This document shows positions 37,163-45,895 of a stretch of 64,000 nt of DNA, in pieces; the stretch's first letter is position 1; every line of letters begins with the position of its first letter. This DNA is from an uncultured Pseudomonadota bacterium (GTDB lineage Bacteria; Pseudomonadota; Gammaproteobacteria; Steroidobacterales; Steroidobacteraceae), in the NCBI GenBank assembly GCA_903927005.1, contig CAIYLH010000054.1, forward strand, positions 1 through 64,000, given 5' to 3'. A program made the translations under genes and the position numbers. The notes beneath the pieces are model-generated. The model saw only the letters and a list, made by a program, of their open reading frames with translations. It ran no database searches and was not told the origin of the DNA.

Positions 37163-37498
37163 ATGACCGGCGACGCATCCAGAGAGACAACACCCGCTGC
37201 GTCGCCGTCGCCGCCCACGCCCACCGGCTGGAGCCGGGTCAGCCGCGACGTCGCGATCGTCCTTTGGCCATCGTTCCTCGCTGCCGCGATCGAGACGATG
37301 TTCTTCTTTGCCATATTCGACCCAGTAGACCTCGGCGAGGGCACCGCCCTCGCCGACCTGGTCGCAAACCACAATGCTGGTTACGCCATCGGGTTCTTCT
37401 TCTTCTGGGCGTTCACGACACTGTCGGGAGCGCTGTCGTTGTATCTAACACGCACTGAAACGGCCGCCTCCGGCTCGCACACGAGCAGCCGACCGTGA
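37163..37498 (+). CDS. Small two-span membrane protein between ccoP and ccoG
   Basis: I do not recognise a named function. This 111-residue protein has a Pro/Ser/Thr-rich N-terminal cytosolic part and two likely transmembrane helices (about residues 30-52, IVLWPSFLAAAIETMFFFAI, and 73-95, AIGFFFFWAFTTLSGALSLY). It has SD sequence AAGGGA and its stop overlaps ccoG as GTGA, so it is part of the cbb3 transcript. Small proteins occur at this place in other gammaproteobacterial cco loci, so a role in assembly or stability of the oxidase is likely, but is inferred only from position. Confidence 0.8.
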   Translation: MTGDASRETTPAASPSPPTPTGWSRVSRDVAIVLWPSFLAAAIETMFFFAIFDPVDLGEGTALADLVANHNAGYAIGFFFFWAFTTLSGALSLYLTRTETAASGSHTSSRP

Positions 37499-38898
37499 AC
37501 ACTCCAACCGACGACCGCTCCGGCGATCCCGCGCCGGACGACGGGCAGTCTTTCTACGCCAAGCACGCCAAGGTTTACCCGCGCGAGGTAAAGGGTCGCT
37601 TCGACCGCCTGCGCCGCACCGCGGTGTTCGCGCTACTGGGACTTTTCTACCTCATACCGTGGTTTACGTGGGACGGCCGCCAGGCCGTGTTGTTCGACCT
37701 GCCGGCGCGCAAGTTCTGGATCTTCGGTCTGGTGCTCTGGCCGCAGGACTTCATCTTCCTGACGTGGCTGCTGATCCTGCTGGGCCTGTGCCTGTTCTTC
37801 TTCACCGCAATGGCCGGCCGGCTGTGGTGTGGATACGCGTGCCCGCAGACAGTGTGGACAGAGGTCTTTGTCTGGATCGAGGCCGCAATCGAGGGCGATC
37901 GAGCCAAGCGCATGAAGCTCGACAAGGCGCCGTGGACGGCCGACAAGCTCGTCCGCAAAGCGTCCAAGCAGTTCGTCTGGATCGTCTTCTCGCTATGGAC
38001 AGGCCTGTCGTTCGTCGGCTTCTTCGCGCCGATTGTGCCGCTCACGCATAGCCTGCTGACGCTCGCGCTGGACGGCTGGGCCCTGTTCTGGACGCTGTTC
38101 TATGGCGCGGCAACCTACGCCAATGCCGGCTACATGCGCGAACAGGTCTGCCTGTACATGTGTCCCTACGCGCGTTTCCAGAGCGCAATGTTCGACCGCG
38201 ACACGCTGATCATCACCTACGACACCGAGCGGGGCGAACCGCGCGGCGCACGCGCACGCAGCACGGACCATCGTGCCAAGGGCCTGGGTGACTGCATCGA
38301 CTGCACTGTCTGCGTGCAGGTCTGCCCGACCGGCATCGACATCCGCAAGGGCCTGCAGTACGAGTGCATCGCCTGCTCGGCCTGCATCGACGCCTGCGAC
38401 GCGGTCATGGACCGCGTCGGCTACGAGCGCGGGCTGATCCGCTACACGACCGAAAACGCCCTCGCCGGGCGTGCTTCGAAGATCCTGCGCCCGCGCACGC
38501 TCGTCTACGCCACGCTGCTCAGCCTGATCTTCGGCGTTGGGCTCACCGCCCTGCTGACCCGCAACACTGTTGGCCTGGATGTCATCCGCGACCGTGGCGC
38601 GCTCTATCGCGAAACCTCGCACGACGAGATCGAAAACGTCTACTTCCTGCGGATCATCAACAAAGACCAGCACGCGCACACCTACCGGCTGGAAGTCGAG
38701 GGACTCGAGGGCGTGCATCTGGATGGGAAATCCCTTTCCTGGCGCGTCGACGGCGGCGAGGTCTACTCGGTAGCGGTGCGCGTCGAGGAGCCCCTGAAAT
38801 CCGTGCATGGCGGCCACGACATCCACTTCATCCTGACCGACGCCGACCAGCCGTCGCGTCGGGTACGGGAAAAGGCGCGCTTCATCGCGCCTCCTTGA
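37495..38898 (+). CDS. ccoG: cbb3 oxidase assembly ferredoxin CcoG
   Basis: CcoG (FixG/RdxA) is an inner membrane iron-sulfur protein that reduces Cu(II) to Cu(I) for delivery to the oxidase. The 467-residue protein has about five transmembrane helices, a conserved CGYACPQTVWTEVF after TM2, and two 4Fe-4S motifs in the middle (CIDCTVCVQVCPTGID, CIACSACIDACD). The C-terminal 150 residues form the periplasmic Ig-like domain (FRIINKDQ-like LRIINKDQHAHTYRLEVEG). The start is GTG at 37495, overlapping the previous stop. Confidence 0.95.
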   Translation: MNTPTDDRSGDPAPDDGQSFYAKHAKVYPREVKGRFDRLRRTAVFALLGLFYLIPWFTWDGRQAVLFDLPARKFWIFGLVLWPQDFIFLTWLLILLGLCLFFFTAMAGRLWCGYACPQTVWTEVFVWIEAAIEGDRAKRMKLDKAPWTADKLVRKASKQFVWIVFSLWTGLSFVGFFAPIVPLTHSLLTLALDGWALFWTLFYGAATYANAGYMREQVCLYMCPYARFQSAMFDRDTLIITYDTERGEPRGARARSTDHRAKGLGDCIDCTVCVQVCPTGIDIRKGLQYECIACSACIDACDAVMDRVGYERGLIRYTTENALAGRASKILRPRTLVYATLLSLIFGVGLTALLTRNTVGLDVIRDRGALYRETSHDEIENVYFLRIINKDQHAHTYRLEVEGLEGVHLDGKSLSWRVDGGEVYSVAVRVEEPLKSVHGGHDIHFILTDADQPSRRVREKARFIAPP

Positions 38899-38915
38899 GC
38901 GCTGAGGATCTTTAG

Positions 38916-39437
38916 ATGAACGACCCCACTACTACCGGCGCAGTGTCCGCGCAGCGTCCGTGGTACCGCGAGCCGCTGCTGTGGCTGGTGATCGCAATTC
39001 CGGCGCTGACGGTCGTGGCGGGGCTGTCGACCGTGTACATCGCCCATCGCGGCGCTGATGATCCGGTCGCCGACGAAATACGCAAGGAAGGCCTGGCCAT
39101 CCACCAGGACCCGACGCGCGACCGCGCCGCCGCGGCCGCCGGTGTGGCAGCGACACTCGTTCTGGGCAACGGCCAGGTGCACGTCACCGTGGCCGCTGGC
39201 CGCACGACGCTGCCGCGCAGCATCGTGCTGCTGCTGTCGCACGCCACACGCGCGGAACACGACCAGATGCTGACACTGACTGCGACCGGCGACGGGCAAT
39301 ACGCCGGCACGCTGCCTTCACTGGCAAGCGGCCACTGGTATCTCGAACTCACACCCACCGATCGCTCCTGGCGACTGACGGGCGAGTTCGTCGGCGAATT
39401 CGCCACGCTGCAGCTAAGGCCAAGGACTACTTTGTGA
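38916..39437 (+). CDS. ccoH: cbb3 oxidase assembly protein CcoH (FixH)
   Basis: This 173-residue protein has one N-terminal transmembrane helix (EPLLWLVIAIPALTVVAGLS) and a periplasmic domain containing LLLSHATRAEHDQM, DGQYAGTLP and HWYLELTP, characteristic of FixH. It stabilises the oxidase during assembly and works with CcoI in copper supply. A GAGG site precedes the ATG. The stop overlaps the ccoI start as GTGA. Confidence 0.92.
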   Translation: MNDPTTTGAVSAQRPWYREPLLWLVIAIPALTVVAGLSTVYIAHRGADDPVADEIRKEGLAIHQDPTRDRAAAAAGVAATLVLGNGQVHVTVAAGRTTLPRSIVLLLSHATRAEHDQMLTLTATGDGQYAGTLPSLASGHWYLELTPTDRSWRLTGEFVGEFATLQLRPRTTL

Positions 39438-41872
39438 ACGCAGCGGGATCTGGCTGCTTTCACTGCGGCGAGCCCATCCCGTCTGGAGTTCTCACCACAG
39501 TCACGCTGGACGGACAGTCAAAACCGGTCTGCTGCATCGGCTGCCGGGCAGCCGCCGAAATGATCCGCGACGCCGGGCTCGGCGACTACTACCGCTTCCG
39601 CACCGCCGCCGCGCCCAGACCGCAGCTGGATGCCGACGACGTCTGGTCGACTTACGACCGGCCCGAAGTACAGGCGCCACTCGTCGGCCACGAGGGCGGC
39701 CTGCAGGTCGTCAACCTGTTAATCGAAGGGCTGCGCTGCTCCGCTTGCAGCTGGCTGATCGGCGAGCGACTGGACCGGCTTGCGGGCATCGCCCGCGCCA
39801 ACGTGAACCCCGCGACCGCTCGTGCGCAGGTCGCGTTCGATGCATCCCGCACGAGCCTTGCCGCCGTACTGCGCTCGATCGCAGCGCTCGGCTACCGGCC
39901 GCACGTGCTGGGCGCAACCGACACGCTGGAGGTTGCGACGCGCGAACGGCGGCTGGCGCTCAAACGACTCGCCGTGGCGGGTTTTGGCATGATGCAAGTC
40001 ATGATGATCGCAACCGCGCTGTACGTCGGCGCGGTCGACGGCATCGACCCGGTCATCCGCGAATACATGCGCATCATCTGCCTGGTGGTCACCACGCCGG
40101 TACTGTTCTATTCGGGTCGGCCGTTTTTCGCAGGTGCAGCGGCATCGCTGCGCGCGCGCCACATCGGCATGGACGTACCGGTATCGATCGGCATCGGACT
40201 TGCGTTCGTGGCCAGCGCCTGGAACACGTTCCTGCACCGCGGCGAGGTCTACTTCGACTCGGTGACGATGTTCATCTTCCTGCTGCTACTCGGCCGCTAC
40301 GTGGAGATGCTCGCGCGCCATCGCGCCGGCTCCACTGCCGAGGCACTGTTGCGATTGGTTCCCGCCACGGCGATGCGCATCGCGGATGGGCGCCGCGAAC
40401 GGGTGCCGGTGGCACAGCTCGCAGCTGGCGATCGCATCTGGGTACTGGTCGGCGAATGCTTCCCCGCGGATGGCCTCGCGCACAGCGCAACCGAGGCAGA
40501 CGAGGCGCTGCTGACCGGTGAGTCGCTGCCGGTGGCCAAGCCCGTTGGCGCGCGCGTGATCGCAGGCGCTCTCAACCGCGGCGCACCGGTGGAAATTGAA
40601 TTGACGGCAGTCGGCCAGTCGACCGTCCTGGCAGGCATCGTACGCCTGCTCGAACGGGCGCAGACAGAGCGGCCACGAATCGCCCGCCTGGCGGACCGCG
40701 CCGCCGCCTGGTTCGTCTCGCGTGTGCTGCTCGGCGCCGCCGTGGTCGCGGCTGTCTGGCTGTATATCGATCCATCGCGCGCCTTCGAAGCGACGCTGGC
40801 AGTGCTGGTCGTGACGTGTCCGTGTGCGCTGTCGCTCGCGACGCCAACAGCGATCACGGCCGCCACTGCGGCGCTGGCGCGTGCGGGCCTGCTGGTCACG
40901 CGCCCCGATGCACTGGAGTCGCTGGCGCAAGCAGATACGGTACTGTTCGACAAGACCGGCACCCTGACGCTCGGCCATCCGCAACTCGAGCGCGTCACCA
41001 CACGCGGAGTGCCTAGGGAGATGGCCCTCGCCATCGCCGCGGCTCTTGAGCGTGGCTCGGAGCATCCGCTGTCGCAGGCGTTCGACGGCATCGTCGCAGC
41101 GCCTGCCGAAGACCCATCGATCCATCCCGGCCAGGGCGTCGAGGGGCGTGTGCACGGTAGACGGTACCGGATCGGCACTCCCGCCTTCGTCGCCTCCCTC
41201 GCAGGCGCGCCGCCTGCCGACCTCGTTGAATCAGCCATCCACCTCGGCGGCGACGACGGCTGGCTCGCGAGCTTCGAGCTGGGCGATACGCTTCGACCGC
41301 AAGCTGCAGAGCTCGTTCGCGAGTTGCAAAGCCTGGGGATCACGCCGCTTATCGCCAGCGGCGACCACGCCGCTGCGGTCGGCGCCACCGCCGCACAGGT
41401 CGGGATCACGCAATGGCACGCGCGGCTGCTGCCGGCCGACAAACTCGCCCTCATCGGCTCGCTGCGTGAGCGCGGCGCGCGCGTGCTGGCGGTTGGCGAT
41501 GGCATCAACGACGCGCCGACCCTGCGAGCGGCCTCGGTATCGCTCGCGCTGGGTACCGGCTCCGCGCTCGCGCAGGCGAGCGCGGACCTGGTGGCGCTAC
41601 GCGGTGACCTGACGACCCTGCCGACCGCAGTACGCCTCGCGCGCCGCACCGCAACGGTCATCCGCCAGAACCTCGTCTGGTCGGCCACCTACAACGTGAT
41701 CGCACTGCCCGTCGCGGCGCTGGGACTCGTGCCACCGTGGCTGGCCGCCGTTGGCATGTCGATCAGTTCACTACTGGTGGTGCTCAACGCACTGCGGCTG
41801 GCCCGCGGCACGGCGCCGCCACGGCAGCCCGGCCGGCCGCCGCTCTTGGCGACGCCGCTGGCTGCCACATGA
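39434..41872 (+). CDS. ccoI: Copper-translocating P1B-type ATPase CcoI
   Basis: CcoI (FixI) pumps Cu(I) across the inner membrane for the cbb3 oxidase. The 812-residue protein has an N-terminal metal-binding region (CFHCGEPIP, CCIGC), a heavy-metal domain with GLRCSACSW, eight TM helices with the CPC motif in TCPCALSLATP, the actuator motif LTGESLP, the phosphorylation site DKTGTLT and the hinge GDGINDAPTL. The start codon is GTG at 39434. It is followed by ccoS with a four-base overlap. Confidence 0.95.
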   Translation: MNAAGSGCFHCGEPIPSGVLTTVTLDGQSKPVCCIGCRAAAEMIRDAGLGDYYRFRTAAAPRPQLDADDVWSTYDRPEVQAPLVGHEGGLQVVNLLIEGLRCSACSWLIGERLDRLAGIARANVNPATARAQVAFDASRTSLAAVLRSIAALGYRPHVLGATDTLEVATRERRLALKRLAVAGFGMMQVMMIATALYVGAVDGIDPVIREYMRIICLVVTTPVLFYSGRPFFAGAAASLRARHIGMDVPVSIGIGLAFVASAWNTFLHRGEVYFDSVTMFIFLLLLGRYVEMLARHRAGSTAEALLRLVPATAMRIADGRRERVPVAQLAAGDRIWVLVGECFPADGLAHSATEADEALLTGESLPVAKPVGARVIAGALNRGAPVEIELTAVGQSTVLAGIVRLLERAQTERPRIARLADRAAAWFVSRVLLGAAVVAAVWLYIDPSRAFEATLAVLVVTCPCALSLATPTAITAATAALARAGLLVTRPDALESLAQADTVLFDKTGTLTLGHPQLERVTTRGVPREMALAIAAALERGSEHPLSQAFDGIVAAPAEDPSIHPGQGVEGRVHGRRYRIGTPAFVASLAGAPPADLVESAIHLGGDDGWLASFELGDTLRPQAAELVRELQSLGITPLIASGDHAAAVGATAAQVGITQWHARLLPADKLALIGSLRERGARVLAVGDGINDAPTLRAASVSLALGTGSALAQASADLVALRGDLTTLPTAVRLARRTATVIRQNLVWSATYNVIALPVAALGLVPPWLAAVGMSISSLLVVLNALRLARGTAPPRQPGRPPLLATPLAAT

Positions 41873-42036
41873 GCATCCTGTTCGTCATGATCCCGCTCGG
41901 CCTTGTGCTGGTCGGGTTCGCGCTGTGGGCGTTCTTCTGGGCGGTCGGCGACGGCCAATTCGACGATCTGGAGTCGCCAGGCTGGTCGGTGGTCGCCGAC
42001 GACAAGCCCGCACCGACTGTAGAGGAACCGCAGTGA
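41869..42036 (+). CDS. ccoS: cbb3 oxidase maturation protein CcoS
   Basis: This 55-residue single-span protein has the family signature FALWAFFWAVGDGQFDDLESPGW, split between the transmembrane helix and the cytosolic GQFDDLE motif. CcoS is needed for cofactor insertion into the oxidase in Rhodobacter. The start overlaps the ccoI stop as ATGA and the stop overlaps the next gene as GTGA. Confidence 0.93.
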   Translation: MSILFVMIPLGLVLVGFALWAFFWAVGDGQFDDLESPGWSVVADDKPAPTVEEPQ

Positions 42037-42767
42037 ACGATCCGGCGCTGGCGGTCAGCCTTGGCGCCGCGCTACTGGCAGGTCTGGCGGGAGCCGCCCA
42101 CTGCGCGGCGATGTGCGGTGGTATCGCAACCGCCGTCGGCGCCACCTTCCGCGGCGGTCGTGGCCTGCCGCTGGCGGCAGCAATAGCATTCAACACCGGT
42201 CGCTTGGCCGGCTACGCGCTGGTCGGGGCCGCACTGGCGGCGCTGGTAGGCAATACCGCCAGGCTGCTACCGCTGGCGGGCATCGCGCTGGGGGGCCGGC
42301 TGGTAGCCGCTGCGGTGCTCGCCGCCCTTGGCCTGCGGATGCTTTCCGGCCGCGACCTACTGGGCGCCGAGCGGCTGGGAGCGTTCTTCTGGGCAGGCCT
42401 GAGGCCGTTATTCGCCCGCCTCGGCCGACTGCCGGCGACAGTGCGACCGGCAGCGCTGGGACTACTGTGGGGTTTCATGCCCTGCGGGCTCGTCTATTCG
42501 ATGCTGCTCGTCGCAGCGAGCGGCGGCCGTGCGCTCGACGGCGCCGCAACGATGCTCGCCTTCGGCGTGGGTACGTTGCCGGCGCTGCTGGGCCTCACGC
42601 TCGGCGGCGCGACGCTGGGCACCTACCTGCGCCGCCCCGGACTGCGACGCCTCGCCGGCAGCGCGGTGCTGCTGGCGGCGATCTGGACGCTTACCGGCGC
42701 GTGGCTCCACCCGCCCGGTGCCGCGCACGACCACGCACACATGCACATGACCTCGCCTGCCCGCTGA
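42033..42767 (+). CDS. TauE/SafE-like membrane protein of the cbb3 locus
   Basis: This 244-residue inner membrane protein has about six transmembrane helices. GAAHCAAMCGG near the N-terminus has the HCxxMCGG pattern thought to bind copper, and GLLWGFMPCGLVYSMLL is the second family motif. The C-terminus HDHAHMHM is His/Met-rich and could bind Cu or other metals. Proteins of this type are common behind ccoS and are proposed to help with copper export or oxidase assembly. The start is GTG at 42033 overlapping ccoS. I avoid a sulfite exporter assignment, as the family name is generic. Confidence 0.85.
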   Translation: MNDPALAVSLGAALLAGLAGAAHCAAMCGGIATAVGATFRGGRGLPLAAAIAFNTGRLAGYALVGAALAALVGNTARLLPLAGIALGGRLVAAAVLAALGLRMLSGRDLLGAERLGAFFWAGLRPLFARLGRLPATVRPAALGLLWGFMPCGLVYSMLLVAASGGRALDGAATMLAFGVGTLPALLGLTLGGATLGTYLRRPGLRRLAGSAVLLAAIWTLTGAWLHPPGAAHDHAHMHMTSPAR

Positions 42768-42874
42768 TTGCCTCGCGCTACCTGAACCCCTAAACTCCCG
42801 GGGCGATCGCCGCGCGCCTGAATTGGCGCCAGACGCAGAATTTTCCGACAATTTTCGACTGAGGGTCTTCGAAC

Positions 42875-43201
42875 GTGGGCAGAGAATACGAGCCGGTCAA
42901 GGGCAAGTGGTACCGGGATCTGGAGGAGGACGAGTCCTTCCAGGTGCTGTCCGTGGACGAAGACGCGGAATTGGTCGAAGTCCAGCACGCCGATGGGGAA
43001 GTCGAGGAGATGGACCTGGACACCTGGGCCGAACTCGACCTCGAACTGACTCAGGAGCCTGAGGGCTGGTCCGGGTCGGAAGACGAGGACGACGACTGGG
43101 ACGAGGACGAGGATGACGACGAGGATGATGACTGGGACGAGGACGACGATGAGGATGAGGATGACGACGAGGACGAGGACAAGGATCGCGAAGACTACTA
43201 G
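42875..43201 (+). CDS. DUF6763-like protein with long acidic tail
   Basis: This 108-residue protein starts at GTG 42875. Residues 1-65 (YEPVKGKWYRDLEEDESFQV, LVEVQHADGEVEEMDLDTW) resemble the small DUF6763 family of gammaproteobacteria, of unknown function. Residues 68-105 are almost all Asp and Glu, with two copies of a DDDWDED block, an unusual tail that makes the protein extremely acidic. Such tails can bind basic proteins, metals or act as nucleic acid mimics, but there is no direct evidence here. It sits between the cbb3 locus and fixL. Confidence 0.8.
   Translation: MGREYEPVKGKWYRDLEEDESFQVLSVDEDAELVEVQHADGEVEEMDLDTWAELDLELTQEPEGWSGSEDEDDDWDEDEDDDEDDDWDEDDDEDEDDDEDEDKDREDY
43080..43186 (+). 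repeat. Asp/Glu-coding low-complexity repeat
   Basis: GAC, GAG and GAT codons fill this stretch of the acidic-tail gene. The block coding DDDWDED occurs twice about 36 bases apart, which suggests expansion by slippage or duplication. Confidence 0.75.
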
Positions 43202-43284
43202 CTCGCCCACCGCACCGAGCGGCCACCGCAGGTGGCTGCCCTGCCTCACGCGGTCATTCCCTAGTCACGGAAACACGCTGCGCC

Positions 43285-45207
43285 TTGCCTACCAACGCTG
43301 ATCCCGCCACTGCCGCGAGCCACTCGCAGCAGGTCACCAACGAACTCAAGGCCCTACTCGATGCCGCGGTCGATGGCGTTATCGTCATCGACCACAAGGG
43401 CAGCATCGAGACGTTCAACGCCGCGGCCGAACGGCTGTTCGGCTACACCGCCGCCGAAGTGGCCGGCAAGAACATCAACATGCTGATGCCGGATCCCTAC
43501 AGCTCCGGGCACGACCAGTACATGCAGAATTACCAGCGCACCGGCAAGGCGCGCATCATCGGCATCGGGCGAGAAATCTCGGCCCAGCGCCGGGACGGCA
43601 CGATATTCCCCGCCTCGCTCGCCGTCGGCGAAATCCCCGGCTCGGGTGCAAAGCGCTTTGTCGGCTTCCTCCACGACATCAGTGCCCGCAAGGCAGCCAC
43701 CGACGCACTACGCCGCGAGCGCGATCGGGCGCAAAGCTACCTTGACCTCGCGCAGGTGATGCTGCTCGCCATCGCCAATTCCGGCCACATCACGCTGATC
43801 AACCGCAAGGGCTGCGAAATCCTCGGTTACACCGAGACCGAGCTGGTCGGCCGGGACTGGTTCGAGCAATGCATCGCCGAGCCGCACCGCGAAGCCGCTC
43901 GCGCGACGCTGGCAGCTACACTGCGCGGCGACACCAGCTTGCTCGAATACTCGGAGGACGAGGTCGTCACAAGCGATGGCGAGATAAAGCTGATCGCCTG
44001 GCGCACGACCCGCGTGACCGACGAGGAAGGCCGCGCGATCGGCACACTCAGTTCCGGTGAGGACGTCACCGACCAGCGCCATGCCGAACAGGCGCTCAAA
44101 CGCAGCGAGCAGCTGCTACGCAGCGCACAGGCAATCGCAAAGCTCGGAAACTTCGAAATCCACGAGCCTGATGGCGCAGCGCTCTGGTCGCAGCAGGTCT
44201 ACGACATCACCGGCCGCGACCCGGACTCGGGAGCGTTACTACTCAAGGAATACGCCGCCGACTGCGTGCACCCCGACGACCGCGCGCGCTTCCTGCACGA
44301 CTGGCGCCGCGGCGTCGCGGAGACCGGCAGGATCGATCTGGAATACCGGATCGTCCGACCGGACGGCAGCACGCGCGTCGTGCAGACGCTCGCGCAAACC
44401 GTACCCAGCAACGACGCGCAGTCGCTGATCATCACCGGCACGGTGCATGACATCACTGAGCGCAAGCTCGCCGAGGAAGAGCTGCGCCTGGGCCAGGAGC
44501 GCCTGACCCACGTCGCCCGCCTGTCGACGATGGGCGAAATGGCCACCGGACTCGCCCACGAAATCAACCAGCCACTGACCGCAATAGCAACCTATGCGCA
44601 GGCCCTGGTACGCATGATGGACTCCCCTTCCGGCGGCGAGCGCGCGGAGCTGCGTGAAGCACTGGTGCAGATCACCTCTCAGGCGCTGCGCGCCGGCGAG
44701 GTAATCCGTCGCCTGCGCGCCTTCGTCAAGAATCGCGCAGCGAAGACCGAGACGCTCGACCTGAACCGGCTAATCGAGGACCTGCGGGTGCTCGCCGAAC
44801 CAGATGCCCGGGTCAACGACGTTCGGTTAATACTGACACTGGCGCCGTCCGTACCGCCGGTCGCAGCGGACCCGGTGCAGATTCAGCAGGTACTGCTCAA
44901 CCTCGTCCGCAACGCGATCGACGCGCTGCTTGAAGCGCCCGGCGCACCGCGCCAGGTCGTGGTGACCACCCAACTGGTCGGCCAGGACGTGGAAGTCTGC
45001 GTGATCGACCAAGCCGGTGGCATCCCACCGGAGGTCGCCGTGAACCTGTTTAACCCGTTCTTTACGACCAAGGCCACCGGCACCGGGCTGGGCCTTGCCA
45101 TATCGCACTCGATTATTCGCGCGCATCGCGGCAAACTGGGCCATCGACCCACGCCGGGGGGCGGTACCACGTTTCATTTCACGCTGCCCCAGCTGCCAGG
45201 AGGCTGA
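43285..45207 (+). CDS. fixL: FixL-type haem-PAS oxygen sensor histidine kinase
   Basis: This 640-residue soluble kinase senses oxygen through haem in its first PAS domain (about residues 18-140). His76 in SSGHDQYM matches the proximal haem ligand of FixL and Arg96 in IIGIGRE matches the oxygen-switch Arg. Two more PAS domains follow (about 145-265 and 275-400). The kinase core has the phospho-acceptor His425 in GLAHEINQPLTAIA, the N-box LLNLVRNAIDALL and the G-boxes DQAGGIPPE and GTGLGLAISHSI. The start is TTG at 43285; no ATG or GTG precedes the PAS domain. Its stop overlaps fixJ. By analogy low oxygen activates the kinase, and the adjacent cco operon is the likely target. Confidence 0.93.
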   Translation: MPTNADPATAASHSQQVTNELKALLDAAVDGVIVIDHKGSIETFNAAAERLFGYTAAEVAGKNINMLMPDPYSSGHDQYMQNYQRTGKARIIGIGREISAQRRDGTIFPASLAVGEIPGSGAKRFVGFLHDISARKAATDALRRERDRAQSYLDLAQVMLLAIANSGHITLINRKGCEILGYTETELVGRDWFEQCIAEPHREAARATLAATLRGDTSLLEYSEDEVVTSDGEIKLIAWRTTRVTDEEGRAIGTLSSGEDVTDQRHAEQALKRSEQLLRSAQAIAKLGNFEIHEPDGAALWSQQVYDITGRDPDSGALLLKEYAADCVHPDDRARFLHDWRRGVAETGRIDLEYRIVRPDGSTRVVQTLAQTVPSNDAQSLIITGTVHDITERKLAEEELRLGQERLTHVARLSTMGEMATGLAHEINQPLTAIATYAQALVRMMDSPSGGERAELREALVQITSQALRAGEVIRRLRAFVKNRAAKTETLDLNRLIEDLRVLAEPDARVNDVRLILTLAPSVPPVAADPVQIQQVLLNLVRNAIDALLEAPGAPRQVVVTTQLVGQDVEVCVIDQAGGIPPEVAVNLFNPFFTTKATGTGLGLAISHSIIRAHRGKLGHRPTPGGGTTFHFTLPQLPGG

Positions 45208-45827
45208 TGATGAAGGAAAAGCCCGCTACTGTTTTCGTCGTCGACGACGATGACGCCGTACGCACCTCACTACGACTGCTGTTGAAGTCCGTCGGCCTGC
45301 CGGTCGAGACGTTCGCCTCCGCACAGGAATTCGTCGACTCGTTCGACGCCGAACGGGCAGGCTGTCTGGTGCTCGATATCCGCATGCCCGGCATGAGCGG
45401 ACTGGAGCTGCAGCAGCGCCTGAACGAGATCCACGCGATCGTGCCGATCGTGTTCATCACCGGCCACGGCGATGTGCCCATGGCGGTCGAAGCGATGCAG
45501 CACGGCGCCGTTGACTTCATCCAGAAGCCATTCCGTGACCAGGACCTGATCGATCGCATCAACCAGGCGCTCGAGAAGGACCGTGACAACCGCGCAGGCC
45601 TGAAGGAGCGCGACGCAATTCGCCGCCGAATGCAGCAGCTGACGCCGCGGGAGCGCGAGGTGCTGGATCTGGTCACGCAAGGCAAGGCCAACAAGGTAAT
45701 CGCCGGCGACCTGAACGTCAGCCAACGTACGGTGGAAATTCACCGTGCCCGCGTCATGGAAAAGATGGGGGCTTCATCGCTCGCCCACCTAGTGCGGATG
45801 GTCATCGAAGCGGAACGCGCGACTTAG
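45207..45827 (+). CDS. fixJ: FixJ-type response regulator
   Basis: This 206-residue transcription factor is the partner of the FixL kinase just upstream. The receiver has VVDDDDAV, the phospho-acceptor Asp57 in CLVLDIRMPGMSG, ITGHGD and IQKPF. The LuxR-type HTH (LTPREREVLDLVTQGKANKV, VSQRTVEIHRARVMEKM) fills the C-terminus. An AGGAGG site precedes the tandem ATG. Phosphorylated FixJ would activate microaerobic genes, most plausibly ccoNOQP, the following receiver gene, or both. Confidence 0.95.
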   Translation: MMKEKPATVFVVDDDDAVRTSLRLLLKSVGLPVETFASAQEFVDSFDAERAGCLVLDIRMPGMSGLELQQRLNEIHAIVPIVFITGHGDVPMAVEAMQHGAVDFIQKPFRDQDLIDRINQALEKDRDNRAGLKERDAIRRRMQQLTPREREVLDLVTQGKANKVIAGDLNVSQRTVEIHRARVMEKMGASSLAHLVRMVIEAERAT

Positions 45828-45837
45828 ACCCCAGAAT

Positions 45838-45883
45838 CTAGGTAATAGTCCCAATATGGGCTCAGCGGGCTCACCGGGATACT
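45838..45883 (+). promoter_or_regulatory. Candidate activator site and -10 box behind fixJ
   Basis: CTAGGTAATAGTCCCAATA (45838-45856) shares a GGGAC-TA core, on the other strand, with a site upstream of ccoN. GATACT at 45878-45883 could be a -10 box, placing the site near -40. If real, translation of the receiver gene must start downstream of the ATG at 45856. Confidence 0.25.
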
Positions 45884-45895
45884 GGTACGAAGGAG

